Shown here in pieces: positions 32,700-43,591 of a stretch of 64,000 bases of DNA. Under the pieces are notes generated by a model that was given only the letters and a program-made list of their open reading frames with translations, ran no database searches and was not told the DNA's origin. The stretch is from the NCBI GenBank assembly GCA_905220665.1, contig CAJNAR010000151.1:124001-188000 (forward strand), read 5' to 3'. The stretch's first letter is position 1, and every line of letters begins with the position of its first letter. The translations under genes and the position numbers were made by a program. The stretch is from Albugo candida (taxonomy: Eukaryota > Oomycota > Peronosporomycetes > Albuginales > Albuginaceae).

Positions 32700-35500
32700 A
32701 ATATCAGGTAAGTGGGTTTTATTGCATCGATCAAGAAAGCTCAAGTGTGTCGAAAAGATTGTCGCGTGTCTATTTCTGTGGAAGACCAACGTGAACATCC
32801 GATCAGATAATGCACCTTGCGAGTGTAACCAATATTTTTAGTAAGCACAAGTGTTATGCTCGAGGAAGCGAAGTTATTGCGGAGTATACGATAAATTGCG
32901 CGTGTGGGAGAGTATACGATGCTTGGGGATGGAAAATTATGGGCCTGGAGTATTGTTGAGATTTGAGCATTTTGATTCGCAGGTCACACTGGTATTCGTC
33001 AGGGCGGTATAAATGATGGAAACCAGGAAGCATGATGGTGACACTTTCATTCTACCCTTCAGCTGTCTCGGTCGCATATGGCAACTTGTATGCGAACATT
33101 ACAATTAGCAATCATGTTGGGGGGTGTACGCTTTTTTGTTAGTGGAGTAGAGCAAATAGGTGATATACCTCTTGCAAGTTGTACGCGTACATCATTTCGT
33201 CTACGATCGAGTGAGTTTGTTTATGTACTACGTTTCCAGCGGTGGGTTTAATGTGAGAAGTACGTGCAAACTGCAGCGTTGCCATTTGTATACGAGGAGT
33301 AATTCAATTGCTTTACTGGTTTTCGTCTCAGCTTATCAAAAAAAGGAGCACGGAGAGCGTTTGATGGAAATTGGGCACGTATTGTTGTTCTCAATAGACA
33401 CTCGCAGAGCGGACTGTATTGTGCCGATTGATGGTGGACGACATCGAACTTCGGACACTGTATCCGCAACGACCATGAGCTTCATACTGAAATGAGCCTT
33501 TTGATGGTGGAGCCTTGCTGTCTGGAGGTTCCAGTAACTAGAATTGGAATTATGGTTTGGATCAACTTCATCCAGAAATTATATGCCATACATTTGGGTT
33601 ATGCACACCAAACGAACAGGATCAGCAAAATTTTGAGTCTGAATGATGCAGTATCAAAATTGGGATTTGCCTAGCTATGTTCCAATCGACGAAGACAGCA
33701 ACCGTTTGTCAGAAATGAGCAAGCGAACAACTTGAGCGAGAGTGGCCGCTATCCGGTGCAATTGGAAAGGAGCAGTCACAAAATTGGTCACATGGCAGTC
33801 TTTTTCACGTACTAGACAGCGTTGACGGCTTTCAACGGACTGGAAAACAAACGCCTTTGTGATAGCAAACGTCAACCTTGCAGACGCCATGGTGACTCAT
33901 ATTCAGTAGCGCTTATAATTCCTCAGCCACAAAAGTTTGATGGACGCGGCATAAAAGCGACATGACGGCAGTATGAGAGAAACTTGAAGTCCATTTTTGA
34001 AGCGTGCCATAGCGGCAATACAACTAACTCTTTCTCAGCATGACAACTGGAATTAAGATCTGCCATCCGAAAAAGTATTTAACCGCTCATTCCTCTCGGT
34101 TATACTTGAACTCATTCATATTGAATGCCCCTACGCTTCCGAGTCCATCCTACATATCAATGTCCATTGAAGGGAGTGCAACGATACCGATATCAAATGG
34201 GAGGTACGAGCCGTGATGGAACGCTCCTTTTCAAAGAGAAATGCATTCCAAGATTGACTGTGCTCTACCGGAAAAGCATCCAACACATTTCATACTTTAT
34301 CCCCAATCAGCGCTGTCCGAAATAAACTTTTGGGATTGTACTTACACACGACCGCACGAAGCTAAATTTATAATGAGCAAAGAATCGACTTGCAATTGAT
34401 GATCAGTTTACGCAGAAAGATATCGCATACGCATATATGAGGAATGCTAGCGTTATATGTACCACGGGACGCACGTGGAAATGGTGTGAAACAAAGAATA
34501 CTTGCTACGAGCTCCAGCAGCTTTCACCGTAGCAGCGCGAAACATTGCTGGGAGTCTGTGACAGAAGAAGCGAGACAACTACAAACAGAAATCAATCATT
34601 TAGATTCAAGGCTTGTTTTTATATTGAACTGGGCACATTGTCTGCTACAGACTCAATCTATGCGAGGAGATCCATTACGGAAGTCTCTAGACACGGGGAT
34701 GGGCTACTTAAAGCAAGAGGAAGAAGGCTGTAAGAAACTAGGAACTCATTACACGCACCAAATGCACCGCACCAAGAAATGGATTCGTGTTATGTGAAAA
34801 GTTTGGTCAGCAGACGAAGAGAGGAATGTCTATCAGATGCATTGGCTTCCGCGAGAACAATTGGGAGTTTATATGCATTAGCTGACGTTGACGCTGATTC
34901 AGATCAGTGTTTTGCTATCGATCAGATTCAAGTTAATTATTACACAGCAGAAGTGCTATAAAATTGTTCTCTAACACGATGCTCGCTGCTAAATAAAATT
35001 GTCACGAAATTACCACATGCGATATAAAATGTCGACAATCGGAGTAGACTTTGCTGGTATTTCAAATAACGTGACTCACATCAAATTAGGAAAGGCATTA
35101 GCGCTTTTGAATGTCATCTCTTTATAATTAGCAAGATGAACGATCATCAATACGAGTACGTCTCAGCACTGATTCAACACATTGGACTAGTCGATACAAC
35201 ATCTCAAATACTCAACTCGCCACAATTGGTCATTTGATATAATTCGCGCTTATGTATGCGATGCTTGCGGTATCAACTTTGACACTGACTTTTTCTCGCT
35301 AAAACTTCTTTTACTGCGCGTATCATAAAAAGCCGGAACAAAAACTCAAATCTTGCTGAAAAGTTATCGCCTAAAGTGAGTGTTCAAGAATTGAGCACTG
35401 CGCGGCCGTGAAGGCGCTAAACGAGCACGCCGCAAGAATATTACACATAGATAATGCATTTGTGACCTTAATCGTTGAAGTTGGGATTTTCATGCAAATC
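32700..35500. other. decayed 2.8-kb region
   Basis: No intact gene. Short coding-like stretches exist on the plus strand (33300-33490 and 34444-34797, the latter with a coiled-coil-like EEARQLQTEINHLDSRL), and a 34779-34961 frame is acidic, but none shows a family motif or splices convincingly. A leader-like frame at 32665 (MDFQVFLALSIGISG) followed by a GTAAGT donor is antisense to the SPOUT1 relic. The region is flanked by two gene relics and is probably degenerate. Confidence 0.45.
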
Positions 35501-35529
35501 GATATCCGAGATGTTTCAAGAAGGAACCT

Positions 35530-35915
35530 TTGGTGTATGTCAGCGAAGTGGGCGACATCATGCACTCGGGAACCCATTCATTTTGGGCTGTGGAAGGTGC
35601 TACCGGTGGAAGGTGCGACCGGGTCACTGTATCATTGATGCGACATGTATACCTTCTCATGTCGAGATGGGCGATCGATTAGAAGCTGGATCCAAACCTA
35701 CTCTTCTTAATCTATTGCACTTAATCGCCTCAACATCGCCGGCAGCAAGACAATCAACTCGCAAGATTTATCGTTTCGTATAATTCGCAGTGTCGATACG
35801 CCGCCGACAGTCTATACATTGGGATACGACCGTCATGAAGAAAGACTTTGGCACTCCGAGCTTCGACCCAATCAGCGGCAGTACATGGAACTGAGTGAAC
35901 GGCTAAAACCTGCAT
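35530..35915 (+). pseudogene. degenerate fragment of the voltage-sensor cyclase
   Basis: In shifting frames the plus strand encodes YVSEVGDIMHSGTH, then WAVEGATGGRC, IDATC..SHVEMGDRLEAGSK, TSPAARQSTRKIYR, the tail VMKKDFGTPSFDPISGS and MELSERLKPA. All are colinear with the intact cyclase at 12.1-13.0 kb (GDIMHSGTH, WAVEGAIGSRCKIDATYIS, TVMKKGFGTPKIDPTSGMQ). About 130 codons between GTH and WAVEG are deleted, including the second metal-binding Asp segment. A 16-bp tandem duplication (GTGGAAGGTGCTACCG, then GTGGAAGGTGCGACCG) adds a frameshift. It ends two bases before the ATG of the LRR gene. Confidence 0.9.
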
Positions 35916-35916
35916 A

Positions 35917-37236
35917 ATGTTATATTTAACTGATATTAAGAAGACGCCTCTGGAGCTCGCGATGCCGGAGTCTGATGCGACGCCATTGACGCATGAGCAG
36001 CTACAAAGTTGCCTAATGGCATTGGAAATACATCCTGTTACCTTGAAACATGCTTATACCAAAGCCAATGTATCGTCACTCCATCTCTCAGATATCCAAC
36101 TCCTCTCGAAATACCCAAATATAATGGTCAATTAATCGCATTTACCGCTGCTTTTTATCATAATGAGCTCGTCCGTAGCACGTTGATTGTTCTTGCAACC
36201 AGCTCAGCAGTTTATCACCGCTCCAATTTATGAATTTTCTCGTTTCTGTGAACGCTTCGGAAAACAAACTGACACAAGTATTAGGTATATATCTGAAGTT
36301 GTTTGAGATGACATAATGCACTGAAAGTGATCGGTTGAGATTTCGACACTCCGCGCTGTACAGAAGAGAATGCATCGATAATCGGGAAGGATTGGTTCGG
36401 ATCGACGCTCCAATACGCCAATTTGAAAGCGAATCATATTCAAAAAATTCGGAATTTGAGCCTTGCGTGTCCATTTTTAAAGGAATTACACCTCTCCGAC
36501 AACAAAATCACAGAAATTGACGGCATTGAAGGATTACGATATCTCCGTGTGTTGGATCTGTCATCCAATTGCTTGAAAATGCTGAAAGGATTAGCATCCA
36601 CAGAATCGTCGCTTCCGGCGTTGGAGGACCTCAAGCTTGGTAATAATGCGATCGTATCAGTAGAAGAGCTTGCTTTCCTTCCTCGACTTTTGTACCTCGA
36701 CTTGAGCCACAATAACGTTAGTGAATTGGTTCCTTTGCAGGCAAGTCGGTCAAATCTGGCGCTCTATCTAAATATGACCAAAATGCTCATAGAAATGCTC
36801 CTCATTGAGGTGTTTGGATGTCTCTCATAACGCAATTGAAGACTTTAATGAGCTGAATAATTTGATCCCACACGTACACTTTGAATCGCTCGATATCGAT
36901 GCTAATCCATTGACTCAACAATATGGGTCGAAAGTAATCTATCGAGCGAGAATTCTCCGTCGACTGCAACAGCTCGCGATTTTAGATGGAGATCTTGTAA
37001 CGTGTAAGGAAAAGGTAAAAGCAATGGTCATGCACGGGTCTGAATCAGCATCTCGACGACAAGTGTTCCAAATGTATCTCCCGCAACATTCTTTCATCGA
37101 TGTTGTGTACGTATTATGTGCCATTGATCTGACTATATTTCAACGTCTAATGCGTAGAGACGTATTGGATTTCGAAGAAGATCACGCTTTAAAAGTACAA
37201 ATTCCCGTGGATAATAAACCGATGTATGATGTGTAA
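35917..37236 (+). CDS. leucine-rich repeat protein with LRR cap (353 aa)
   Basis: Five exons (35917-36126, 36203-36284, 36364-36740, 36793-37106, 37158-37236) join in frame. Repeats follow the SDS22-like pattern: VSSLHLSDIQLLSKYPNI, VSVNASENKLTQVL, FLKELHLSDNKITEIDG, LRVLDLSSNCLKML, LEDLKLGNNAIVSVEEL, LLYLDLSHNNVSELVPL and LRCLDVSHNAIEDFNEL. An LRR-cap motif closes the solenoid (YRARILRRLQQLAILDG). Intron 3 (36741-36792) starts CAG|GCAAGT, a consensus GC-AG donor; reading through it destroys a repeat, splicing it restores SELVPLQKCSSLRCLDVS. No signal peptide or membrane segment, so an intracellular, possibly cytoskeletal or nuclear, protein. The promoter region is the cyclase relic. No precise orthologue recognised. 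Confidence 0.82.
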
Positions 37237-37742
37237 AGATTAAAATATTAAAATTGTTTGCTCACGTGCGAGATACTGACATCAGGTAGTTGTCGTCAGC
37301 TTCCGCATCGTTAAATTTCGACGCTAATTAGACGCTACTGACGAGAATGAAAAATTAAGCCTTTTATTTGTTTCAATCCATTGAGAAGGATCTTGCTTTC
37401 CTGTGTACATATGGAAAAGCTTATACATATACTACATCGTCTCTGCACCTGTTTGCATAGAGAGTCATTTCAGTCACTTTTGGTTCGCACGAAATCATCC
37501 GTCTGGCTTTTAGCTGCAAATTATCTGCGAATCATTGGTATTCTAATATCAAGATAATCTCATACTCATCCTATCATCATTCTTCTTCTCTATCGCGATT
37601 CAGAATCGAACATCTGATTCCATCGGCTTGGACGAAAACGGTTCGAATTTCGTCTCCTTCTGCAGAAAGCCAAGTCATTCCGGATCTATTATCTGTTTTC
37701 TCATAAACTATTTAGGCTGGCGGTTGCTTGGATCATTGTAAG
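37237..37742. other. intergenic region with an antisense coding-like segment
   Basis: About 500 bp between the LRR gene and START-FYVE-WW. The right-hand third contains the minus-strand small-protein candidate listed separately; the rest shows nothing recognisable. Confidence 0.4.
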
Positions 37743-37749
37743 ATGCCAT
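37577..37749 (-). pseudogene. possible small antisense protein gene, one base out of frame
   Basis: From an ATG at 37749 the minus strand reads MASYNDPSNRQPK and then a stop. One base further along the frame continues as VYEKTDNRSGMTWLSAEGD and EIRTVFVQADGIRC, ending NRDREEE at 37577. Adding one base at about 37714 would give one continuous 57-residue acidic protein. Codon composition looks protein-like and unlike the flanking spacer. Either it is a small gene broken by a one-base deletion, or the downstream Met (33-residue product) is used, or the resemblance is chance. It overlaps the START-FYVE-WW start antisense. Confidence 0.3.
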
Positions 37750-39782
37750 CTTCCTTCACAGCTAAAAAAGCATCATTTGGCCACCAAAAGTATGAAGTAA
37801 ACCACCGCGTTACAGCGAGTACAAAACCATCCAACCTGTTCCAATTACCACATGTACAGAGTCTATCAGAGGAGAATAAGGAAGCGATGATTGAATTTAT
37901 TGACGCGTCGGTAACGGAAGCGCATAATCTATGCTTTGGTCAAGGAAAGGTACGGTGGTGTCCGTCTCGAAATCGATCTGGAATCACAACCTATCACGGT
38001 AAAGCTGATCCATCGTTACACATCGATATGGCGGTCAAGACGAATTGCACCATACTCGGATCATTTGACGAAGTTATGGATCTTCTCACAACCGAGTCTT
38101 CCGAGGATTTTACTTCGTTTGAGTCTGCGATCGATCCGTCCGTATTTCTGGATGGAATTATATTGAAAACACTCGTTCCGCGCACACCGGAAGGTCGTTT
38201 TATCTGCTTGAAATGGCACTGTACAAAATCACTTGCACCCTTAACGACTAAGCCTCGAGACTATACGTATGTGGAGATTATGGATCATTTTACGGATCAA
38301 AATGGACGTAAATTTGGATTCCAATTATCAAAATCGATCGAAGCGGATGAGATCAAAAGCGATGATGCCAGTCGACTCTTTTTACGCGGAAAAATTCTCT
38401 CGTTCCATATCTTTGTTCAGATTGATTCTAAAGCAACGGAACTACACTCTATGCTGATCCACAATTACGCGGAGCGTCAGCCCGCATGGCTTATCAACAA
38501 AATAGAAGAACAAACTTCGTTTCGTGTTGCCAAACTTCGCGATCATCTGAATCACAAACGTATAAACTTACTCCTTTCATCGATAAGTCAACGCAACAGC
38601 ATGGGGAAGCAAATCTGCTGTTCCATATGCACCAAAACGTTCTCATTTGTACGGAGTAAATATGTGTGTGCGGCATGTGGTCAACTCACATGCAATCAAT
38701 GCAGCGCACATTCTTCTCTTATGAGATCGTTAAATGGTAAATCGAGACCGCGAATGTGTGGGAAATGCAATGCGACATTACAATCCATTAGAGTTTTTAG
38801 AAATTCCAACGCATACGCTCAGAAGACAATGGCTCATGAGGTATGGTCGGCCAGGAAGGAAATGGAAGATGAGACCTTTATCAGTTTGCGATCCACTTGT
38901 ACCACAGACACGTTGTCCATTGATTCATCTGAGGGGAGAATGTCACGCAATCATTCAGCCAGATCCGCTCATCAATATCAGAATTACGGGCATTCTGATT
39001 CATCAGATGGAAAATCGATCGATAACGAGGTCGACTCTTTTTATCCGATAAGCGATGGGATAGCATCCACTCGGCAATCACGAGCAAACCATTTATTCGA
39101 TCTCGGAATTGGCAAGTACAAAGCGCACGAAGTCAGCCCAGAAAAAAGCGGTTTACTCGAGCGAGTTTCGAGTATCATTTTCCTCAAGACTTCATCCGAA
39201 TCGATCAATATGGATACAAATGAATCGGTGGAAGGTGTGGGGCCTCAGCAACTTTCGCAAACCGAAAGAGCTGATTCTGGAGTGTACAGTGAATCAATGG
39301 CGTTGGCTGATATGCAGATTCAATTGAATCGGATGACAGAGGTTTCTAGATCCCTCCACGCAATGTGCGTCAAAGACACGAGGAAATCGTATGGCTACGA
39401 GTCATTTGGCTTGCATGATCGAGATTGCCAAAGCTATCTACGCACGGATTCTGAGATCATGTCAAATAATGCAGAAATGCACACTCGATCTGAGCCGTTG
39501 GATTCTCCGGAATGCTTTGTTTCTGATCCAGGCAGAGCCTCAGCCAGTACTTCCACAAACGATTGGAGTGAGCCGACACAAGCGAATGAAGAGTTTTTAT
39601 CGATGCTTCCAGACTCTGTCATTATGGATGCTCTATCAAATCAAATGGAGCAAGGATGGAAAATCGTATTATCGCGAACGACCGGAAATTTGTATTATTA
39701 CAACGAAAGAAGCGGTACGACATTATGGACCGAGCCACTTTTGGAAATAGAAGAGAACGAGGTCAACTATATGATTTTGTAG
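37743..39782 (+). CDS. START-like, FYVE-type zinc finger and WW-domain protein
   Basis: Single-exon protein of 679 residues from the ATG at 37743; the frame is open slightly further upstream without an ATG. About residues 40-280 are START-like lipid-binding (SEENKEAMIEFIDASV, CTILGSFDEVMDLLTTESS, YVEIMDHFTDQNGRKFGF). A FYVE-like finger spans about 290-340 with CSIC, CAAC, CNQC and CGKC; the basic RHHCR pocket is replaced by RSKYVCAACGQ. A Ser-rich disordered linker follows. A WW domain closes the protein at about 636-666 (GWKIVLSRTTGNLYYYNERS, then GTTLWTEP). START-FYVE proteins are an oomycete-expanded class; the WW would bind proline-rich partners. Lipid specificity and partner are not deducible. 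Confidence 0.88.
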   Translation: MPSSFTAKKASFGHQKYEVNHRVTASTKPSNLFQLPHVQSLSEENKEAMIEFIDASVTEAHNLCFGQGKVRWCPSRNRSGITTYHGKADPSLHIDMAVKTNCTILGSFDEVMDLLTTESSEDFTSFESAIDPSVFLDGIILKTLVPRTPEGRFICLKWHCTKSLAPLTTKPRDYTYVEIMDHFTDQNGRKFGFQLSKSIEADEIKSDDASRLFLRGKILSFHIFVQIDSKATELHSMLIHNYAERQPAWLINKIEEQTSFRVAKLRDHLNHKRINLLLSSISQRNSMGKQICCSICTKTFSFVRSKYVCAACGQLTCNQCSAHSSLMRSLNGKSRPRMCGKCNATLQSIRVFRNSNAYAQKTMAHEVWSARKEMEDETFISLRSTCTTDTLSIDSSEGRMSRNHSARSAHQYQNYGHSDSSDGKSIDNEVDSFYPISDGIASTRQSRANHLFDLGIGKYKAHEVSPEKSGLLERVSSIIFLKTSSESINMDTNESVEGVGPQQLSQTERADSGVYSESMALADMQIQLNRMTEVSRSLHAMCVKDTRKSYGYESFGLHDRDCQSYLRTDSEIMSNNAEMHTRSEPLDSPECFVSDPGRASASTSTNDWSEPTQANEEFLSMLPDSVIMDALSNQMEQGWKIVLSRTTGNLYYYNERSGTTLWTEPLLEIEENEVNYMIL

Positions 39783-39955
39783 GTAGCGAGATGGAGCATC
39801 CAGTGGTAGAGCGTCTATTATTTTTGATTACGATCCGTAATTATAAAGTGCACCTAAAAACAAGTTGTAAAATGCATCTGCGAATTGCTTTACTTCCAAT
39901 TTGATTGGATAAGAATGGAAATGAGATTGTGTGATTGGCGGATTTATAGAAAACA

Positions 39956-41671
39956 ATGGTTCGCATCCTATTGAGCGGAGCTGTGAATAATGCGTGGGAT
40001 GAGCTTTACACGCGTATTGAAAAGCTGAATGCGCTTTCAGAAAAGAAAAACAACGCGAAATTTGATATTCTCATATGTATTGGTAAAATTGGCCTTCTTC
40101 CCGAAGCTTACACGACAGGAAAAGCTCAAATACCGATCAAAACCTATTGTATTCCAGCGTATGAAGGCACATCCACTCTTTCTACCGTCGCCTCACATTC
40201 CCAAAACGAGGAAAGAGAACTACTTGAGGCTATTCCGAATTGGTTTCTCCTTTCCGAGCCTTTCGGGATCATAGAGGTACTTCAAAATCGCTCAAATTTT
40301 CATTCACACTCAAATCCCTACAGATCGAAGGCGTCAAAATCGCGTATGTGGCCGGTGTGTCAATGGAAGCGGCAAAACAGGACGAAATTTCATTTTCCGC
40401 AGAAACGGTTCGTCTATTTGACACACTCACAATCGAAATGTAAATGTTCGCTTTAGGTCAAAGAATTTCTCACAAAAGTCAAAAATGAAAAACTCGATTT
40501 TTTCTTCAGCGCTGAATTACCGAACGGCTATTCCAACTTCTCAAATACTCAAATACCTCCCCAGCTGTCCGATTATCGTGGATCAACACTTCTTCGAGGA
40601 ATCATGCAAGAAATACAGCCACGATATCACATTACCGCCGCGATCTATCGGCCTGAAGCTGTCGATCAATGTGCTTTTTATGAGCGTGTTCCTTATTTGA
40701 CAATTTGTAAGGACACAAATGCGAGGCAGATCACACGTTTGATCAATCTCTGCAGCGTGAATGACACTGTAAAGGACAAAACCAAGAAATACTTACATGC
40801 TTTACACATTACTGATACGTCCAGCCAGGATGTACAAGCCACGCAAAGCCCCTACATGAAGATGGCGAGAACAGCAGAGCATGACATGGAGCACGCACGC
40901 AAAGTGCAGAAAGTGAGTAATCGACATACAGCAGGTCCATCGCAATTTTTCTTCGATACCAATGTCCCTCGAGGTCGTGGGCCTCCGATCAAAGAACGAA
41001 CAGAGTGCTGGTTTTGCTTGGCGACACCCGAGCTCGAACGCCATTTGATTGTGAGTATTGGCCAGGAAGCGTATCTGGCGTTGCCGAAAGGAGCGCTCAG
41101 TCACGATCATATTCTGATCATTCCAATAGTTCACGAGAAAAGCACAATTCAGCTATCGCCAAGTTGCAAAGAAGAGATCGAGCGATTCAAAAGTCAATTG
41201 CGGCGAATGTTTGCATCCGAAGGGAAAGAAATGATCGTTTTTGATCGGAATGTGCATTCCATTGGTGCCGCCCATTGCCACATGCAAGTGATTGGGATTC
41301 CGGGAGATCGATCTATACATTGTAGCGAGGTCTTTGAGACCGAAGGAGCAAGATACAATATCACATTCGAAAAGCTAGCAGCAGAGCAAAACTTGACAGA
41401 AGCGGTGGAAAATCGACCATTTTTCTATGCTGAGATGCCGGCAATGGATCAGGAAGCTGACGATAGCGTGCGTCCTCGATGTCGACTGCTTCATATTGTA
41501 ATAGGAAAACATTACATGCAGTTTGGTCGACATGTTGTGGCCACTCTGCTTGGATGCCCGAGACGCACCAACTGGAAATACTGTGTGGTCGACAAAGAAG
41601 AAGAAACGATACTCACTCAGCAATTTAAGAATCGTTGGAAACCATTCGATTTCACGATAGAAGGACGCTAG
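39956..41671 (+). CDS. CWF19L1: CWF19-like protein 1 (CwfJ family)
   Basis: Spliceosome-associated, HIT-related factor linked to lariat debranching. Three exons (39956-40276, 40324-40407, 40457-41671) with introns of 47 and 49 nt give 539 residues, essentially the length of human CWF19L1. The N-terminal half is the metallophosphatase-like region (VRILLSGAVNNAWDELYTRI, FDILICIGKIG). The middle has YHITAAI and FYERVPYLT. The C-terminal CwfJ domains carry FFFDTNVPRG, ECWFCLATPELERHLIVSIG, LPKGALSHDHILIIPI, HCHMQVIGIP (HIT-like HxHxQ) and FGRHVVATLLGCP. The second intron (GTTCGT...CTTTAG) restores SAETVKEFL. Convergent with the DnaJ-membrane gene, 90 bp apart. Confidence 0.93.
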
Positions 41672-41761
41672 AGCCTGCCTATACAGTTGCAAATCGATCG
41701 CTGATTGTCTGTGTGATGTAACGATGAACTTGAATATTGATTCGATTGCCAAAGCCATCAG

Positions 41762-43432
41762 TCAACAAGGCGAAACCTGAATGTCACCTTCGTCCTCACT
41801 GCGATCATCATCGTCTTCGTGCGGAGGAGATTCCAAATCGTATTCGAGATCGTTGATATGCAATACATTGCTCGAAAGATCATCGATTTGCAGCTCACCT
41901 CCCGATGAATGCTCCTCATCTTCCTCGGATTCCTCGTCTTCGTGGCGAGGTCTAAACCCCAAGCAAGTAATCACGCAGCATACCAAAAACAATAAAACTC
42001 CCATCTACACAGACGCATTATTGTAAGCTCAACATGCACGCAGCTATCGCGTACCAGCACAAGCCACGGTAAGATAATAAACAGCGTTGAAAAATGCTCA
42101 CTTTGAAGCCGTGCTGACAGCAAAACGTACGGGGAAGCCAAAACTGAAATCCCAACCAAAGGATAAATCACATCCGCTATGGAAACTGATGGGCTTTCTT
42201 TACTCGATGGAGAGTGGTCAGCCTCATTGGCGTTTTTCTTTTGTCGTGCTTCCAAAATCGAGAGACGATATTTGAGCATTGGTTGAAAAATGTGATGTCC
42301 AATCACTGTCCATATGGGAATAAAGATGAGCCACCAGTTAATGCTTCCTAGATCTCCATCTAATTTGGCTGTGACCAGTAGCACTTGTATGATGCGTAGC
42401 AGTACAAACACCAAGCGACCACGAATTTTTCTCAAAAGCCCAGCTCGTTGTTGCTGAATGAGATCCATCGCTTGTACGCCATCTATTTCACATTGCTCCT
42501 GAAGCATTGATAGCTCATTGTATCCGTCAATTGCGATTTCAAACCATGTCAATAGATCAAAAATAAAGTATGGAAGCATAATCTCTCGCACTTTCCAGCC
42601 TAAATCATGGTCCAGCCGTAGTGCGATGAAGATTTGCACCACAATTAACAGAAACCATTTCACAAATCTGTAAAATTGAAAGCAAGCCGATCGCATATTT
42701 CGGTCTTTGGGATCCATTTTGCGTGCTGAGGAATATAAAGCGCATCCAAAACACGAAACAATAACCACATTCAAAATCCATAACGGGAGAAATACAATGA
42801 GCCAGTTCCAAGTGATCGTTTTGTCCACGCGCAAGCACACAATCACTACAGGAAAAAGTGTGACATTCGGTCATTTTGAAGTCATTGAGAGCTTGCCTGG
42901 GATGCTTAAAAGGAAAAAGACCGCTAATGTGACCACCAAAATGACAAAACATTTTCCCTTCATTCCAATGGCTCCAAGTGTGCCGAATAACGCGCCAACC
43001 AACTCCTATATGACATTGAGTGAGCGTCAGCTTTACACAAAATTTGGTACATACATCAGGACTCAGGGACCCAAACTCTTCCACGAGCTTGATACCGTCT
43101 TCTCCAGCTCTACATTCGAGGTTAATGTCACGTTGGAGGATCCAATTGCATGGTTTACTTGTCATAAATCTGCCGCTTTCGTTTATCGGATAAGACATCG
43201 TACGCTTGTTTCATTTTAGTAAACTAGAGATACACAGAGCATCAGAATCGGATGGAGTACGATAAGGGTTTAGTAGTACTTCATCTTGTGCCTCCCGCGA
43301 GTTTCCCCGCTTGTCTGGATGTAATTCCAGCGCTCTTTTGCGATACGCTTTTCTCAGTAATTCAGGCGTTGTATCGATTGAAACACCGAGTGTATCATAG
43401 TAAGTAGGGTCGCGAACGCGTTTTACAGCCAT
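41762..43432 (-). CDS. DnaJ domain fused to a TMEM185-like multispanning membrane protein (471 aa)
   Basis: Six exons (43280-43432, 43159-43223, 43055-43109, 42897-43005, 42055-42845, 41762-42004), all introns 49-56 nt. The N-terminal J domain has YYDTLGVSIDTTPELLRKAY, the HPD tripeptide in LELHPDKRG, and FTKMKQAYDVLSDKRKRQIY. YDKAGEDGIKLVEEFG follows, then hydrophobic helices: CFVILVVTLAVFFLLSIP, TITWNWLIVFLPLWILNVV (as in TMEM185/FAM11), QIFIALRLDHD and INWWLIFIPIWTVIG. Later helices and MGVLLFLVCCVITCLGF precede a very acidic cytosolic tail (EDEESEEDEEHSSGG). The fourth intron (42846-42896) is GC-AG; splicing it fuses two helices in frame. Probably an ER-membrane Hsp70 co-chaperone; localisation is inferred. 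Confidence 0.82.
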
Positions 43433-43591
43433 CAAGGTACTTTCTCTCGTTCTTTAGCGTATCGCGCAGAAGAACCGCGCGATTTCTGACTAGCTTTAGG
43501 GAGTCAGGAAATTCAGCGGCACACTATGAAGGGGTCCCAATGTGATGTGTGCACGTATATTTTCCTCAGTCACACTACTACGCCTTGTACA

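Noticed and set aside
32665..32841. Leader-like frame MDFQVFLALSIGISG followed by a GTAAGT donor, a possible small secreted protein
   Set aside because: It is exactly antisense to the SPOUT1 relic and no downstream exon with a convincing frame was found; chance is more likely.
39785..39815. tRNA-like phrase (AGTGGTAGAGCG) after the START-FYVE-WW gene
   Set aside because: It resembles a D-arm, but no acceptor stem, anticodon arm or GGTTCGA T-arm follows.
42707..43219. 170-codon plus-strand frame opposite the DnaJ-membrane gene
   Set aside because: The minus strand splices into a J domain and membrane helices with intact family motifs; the plus frame shows nothing recognisable.
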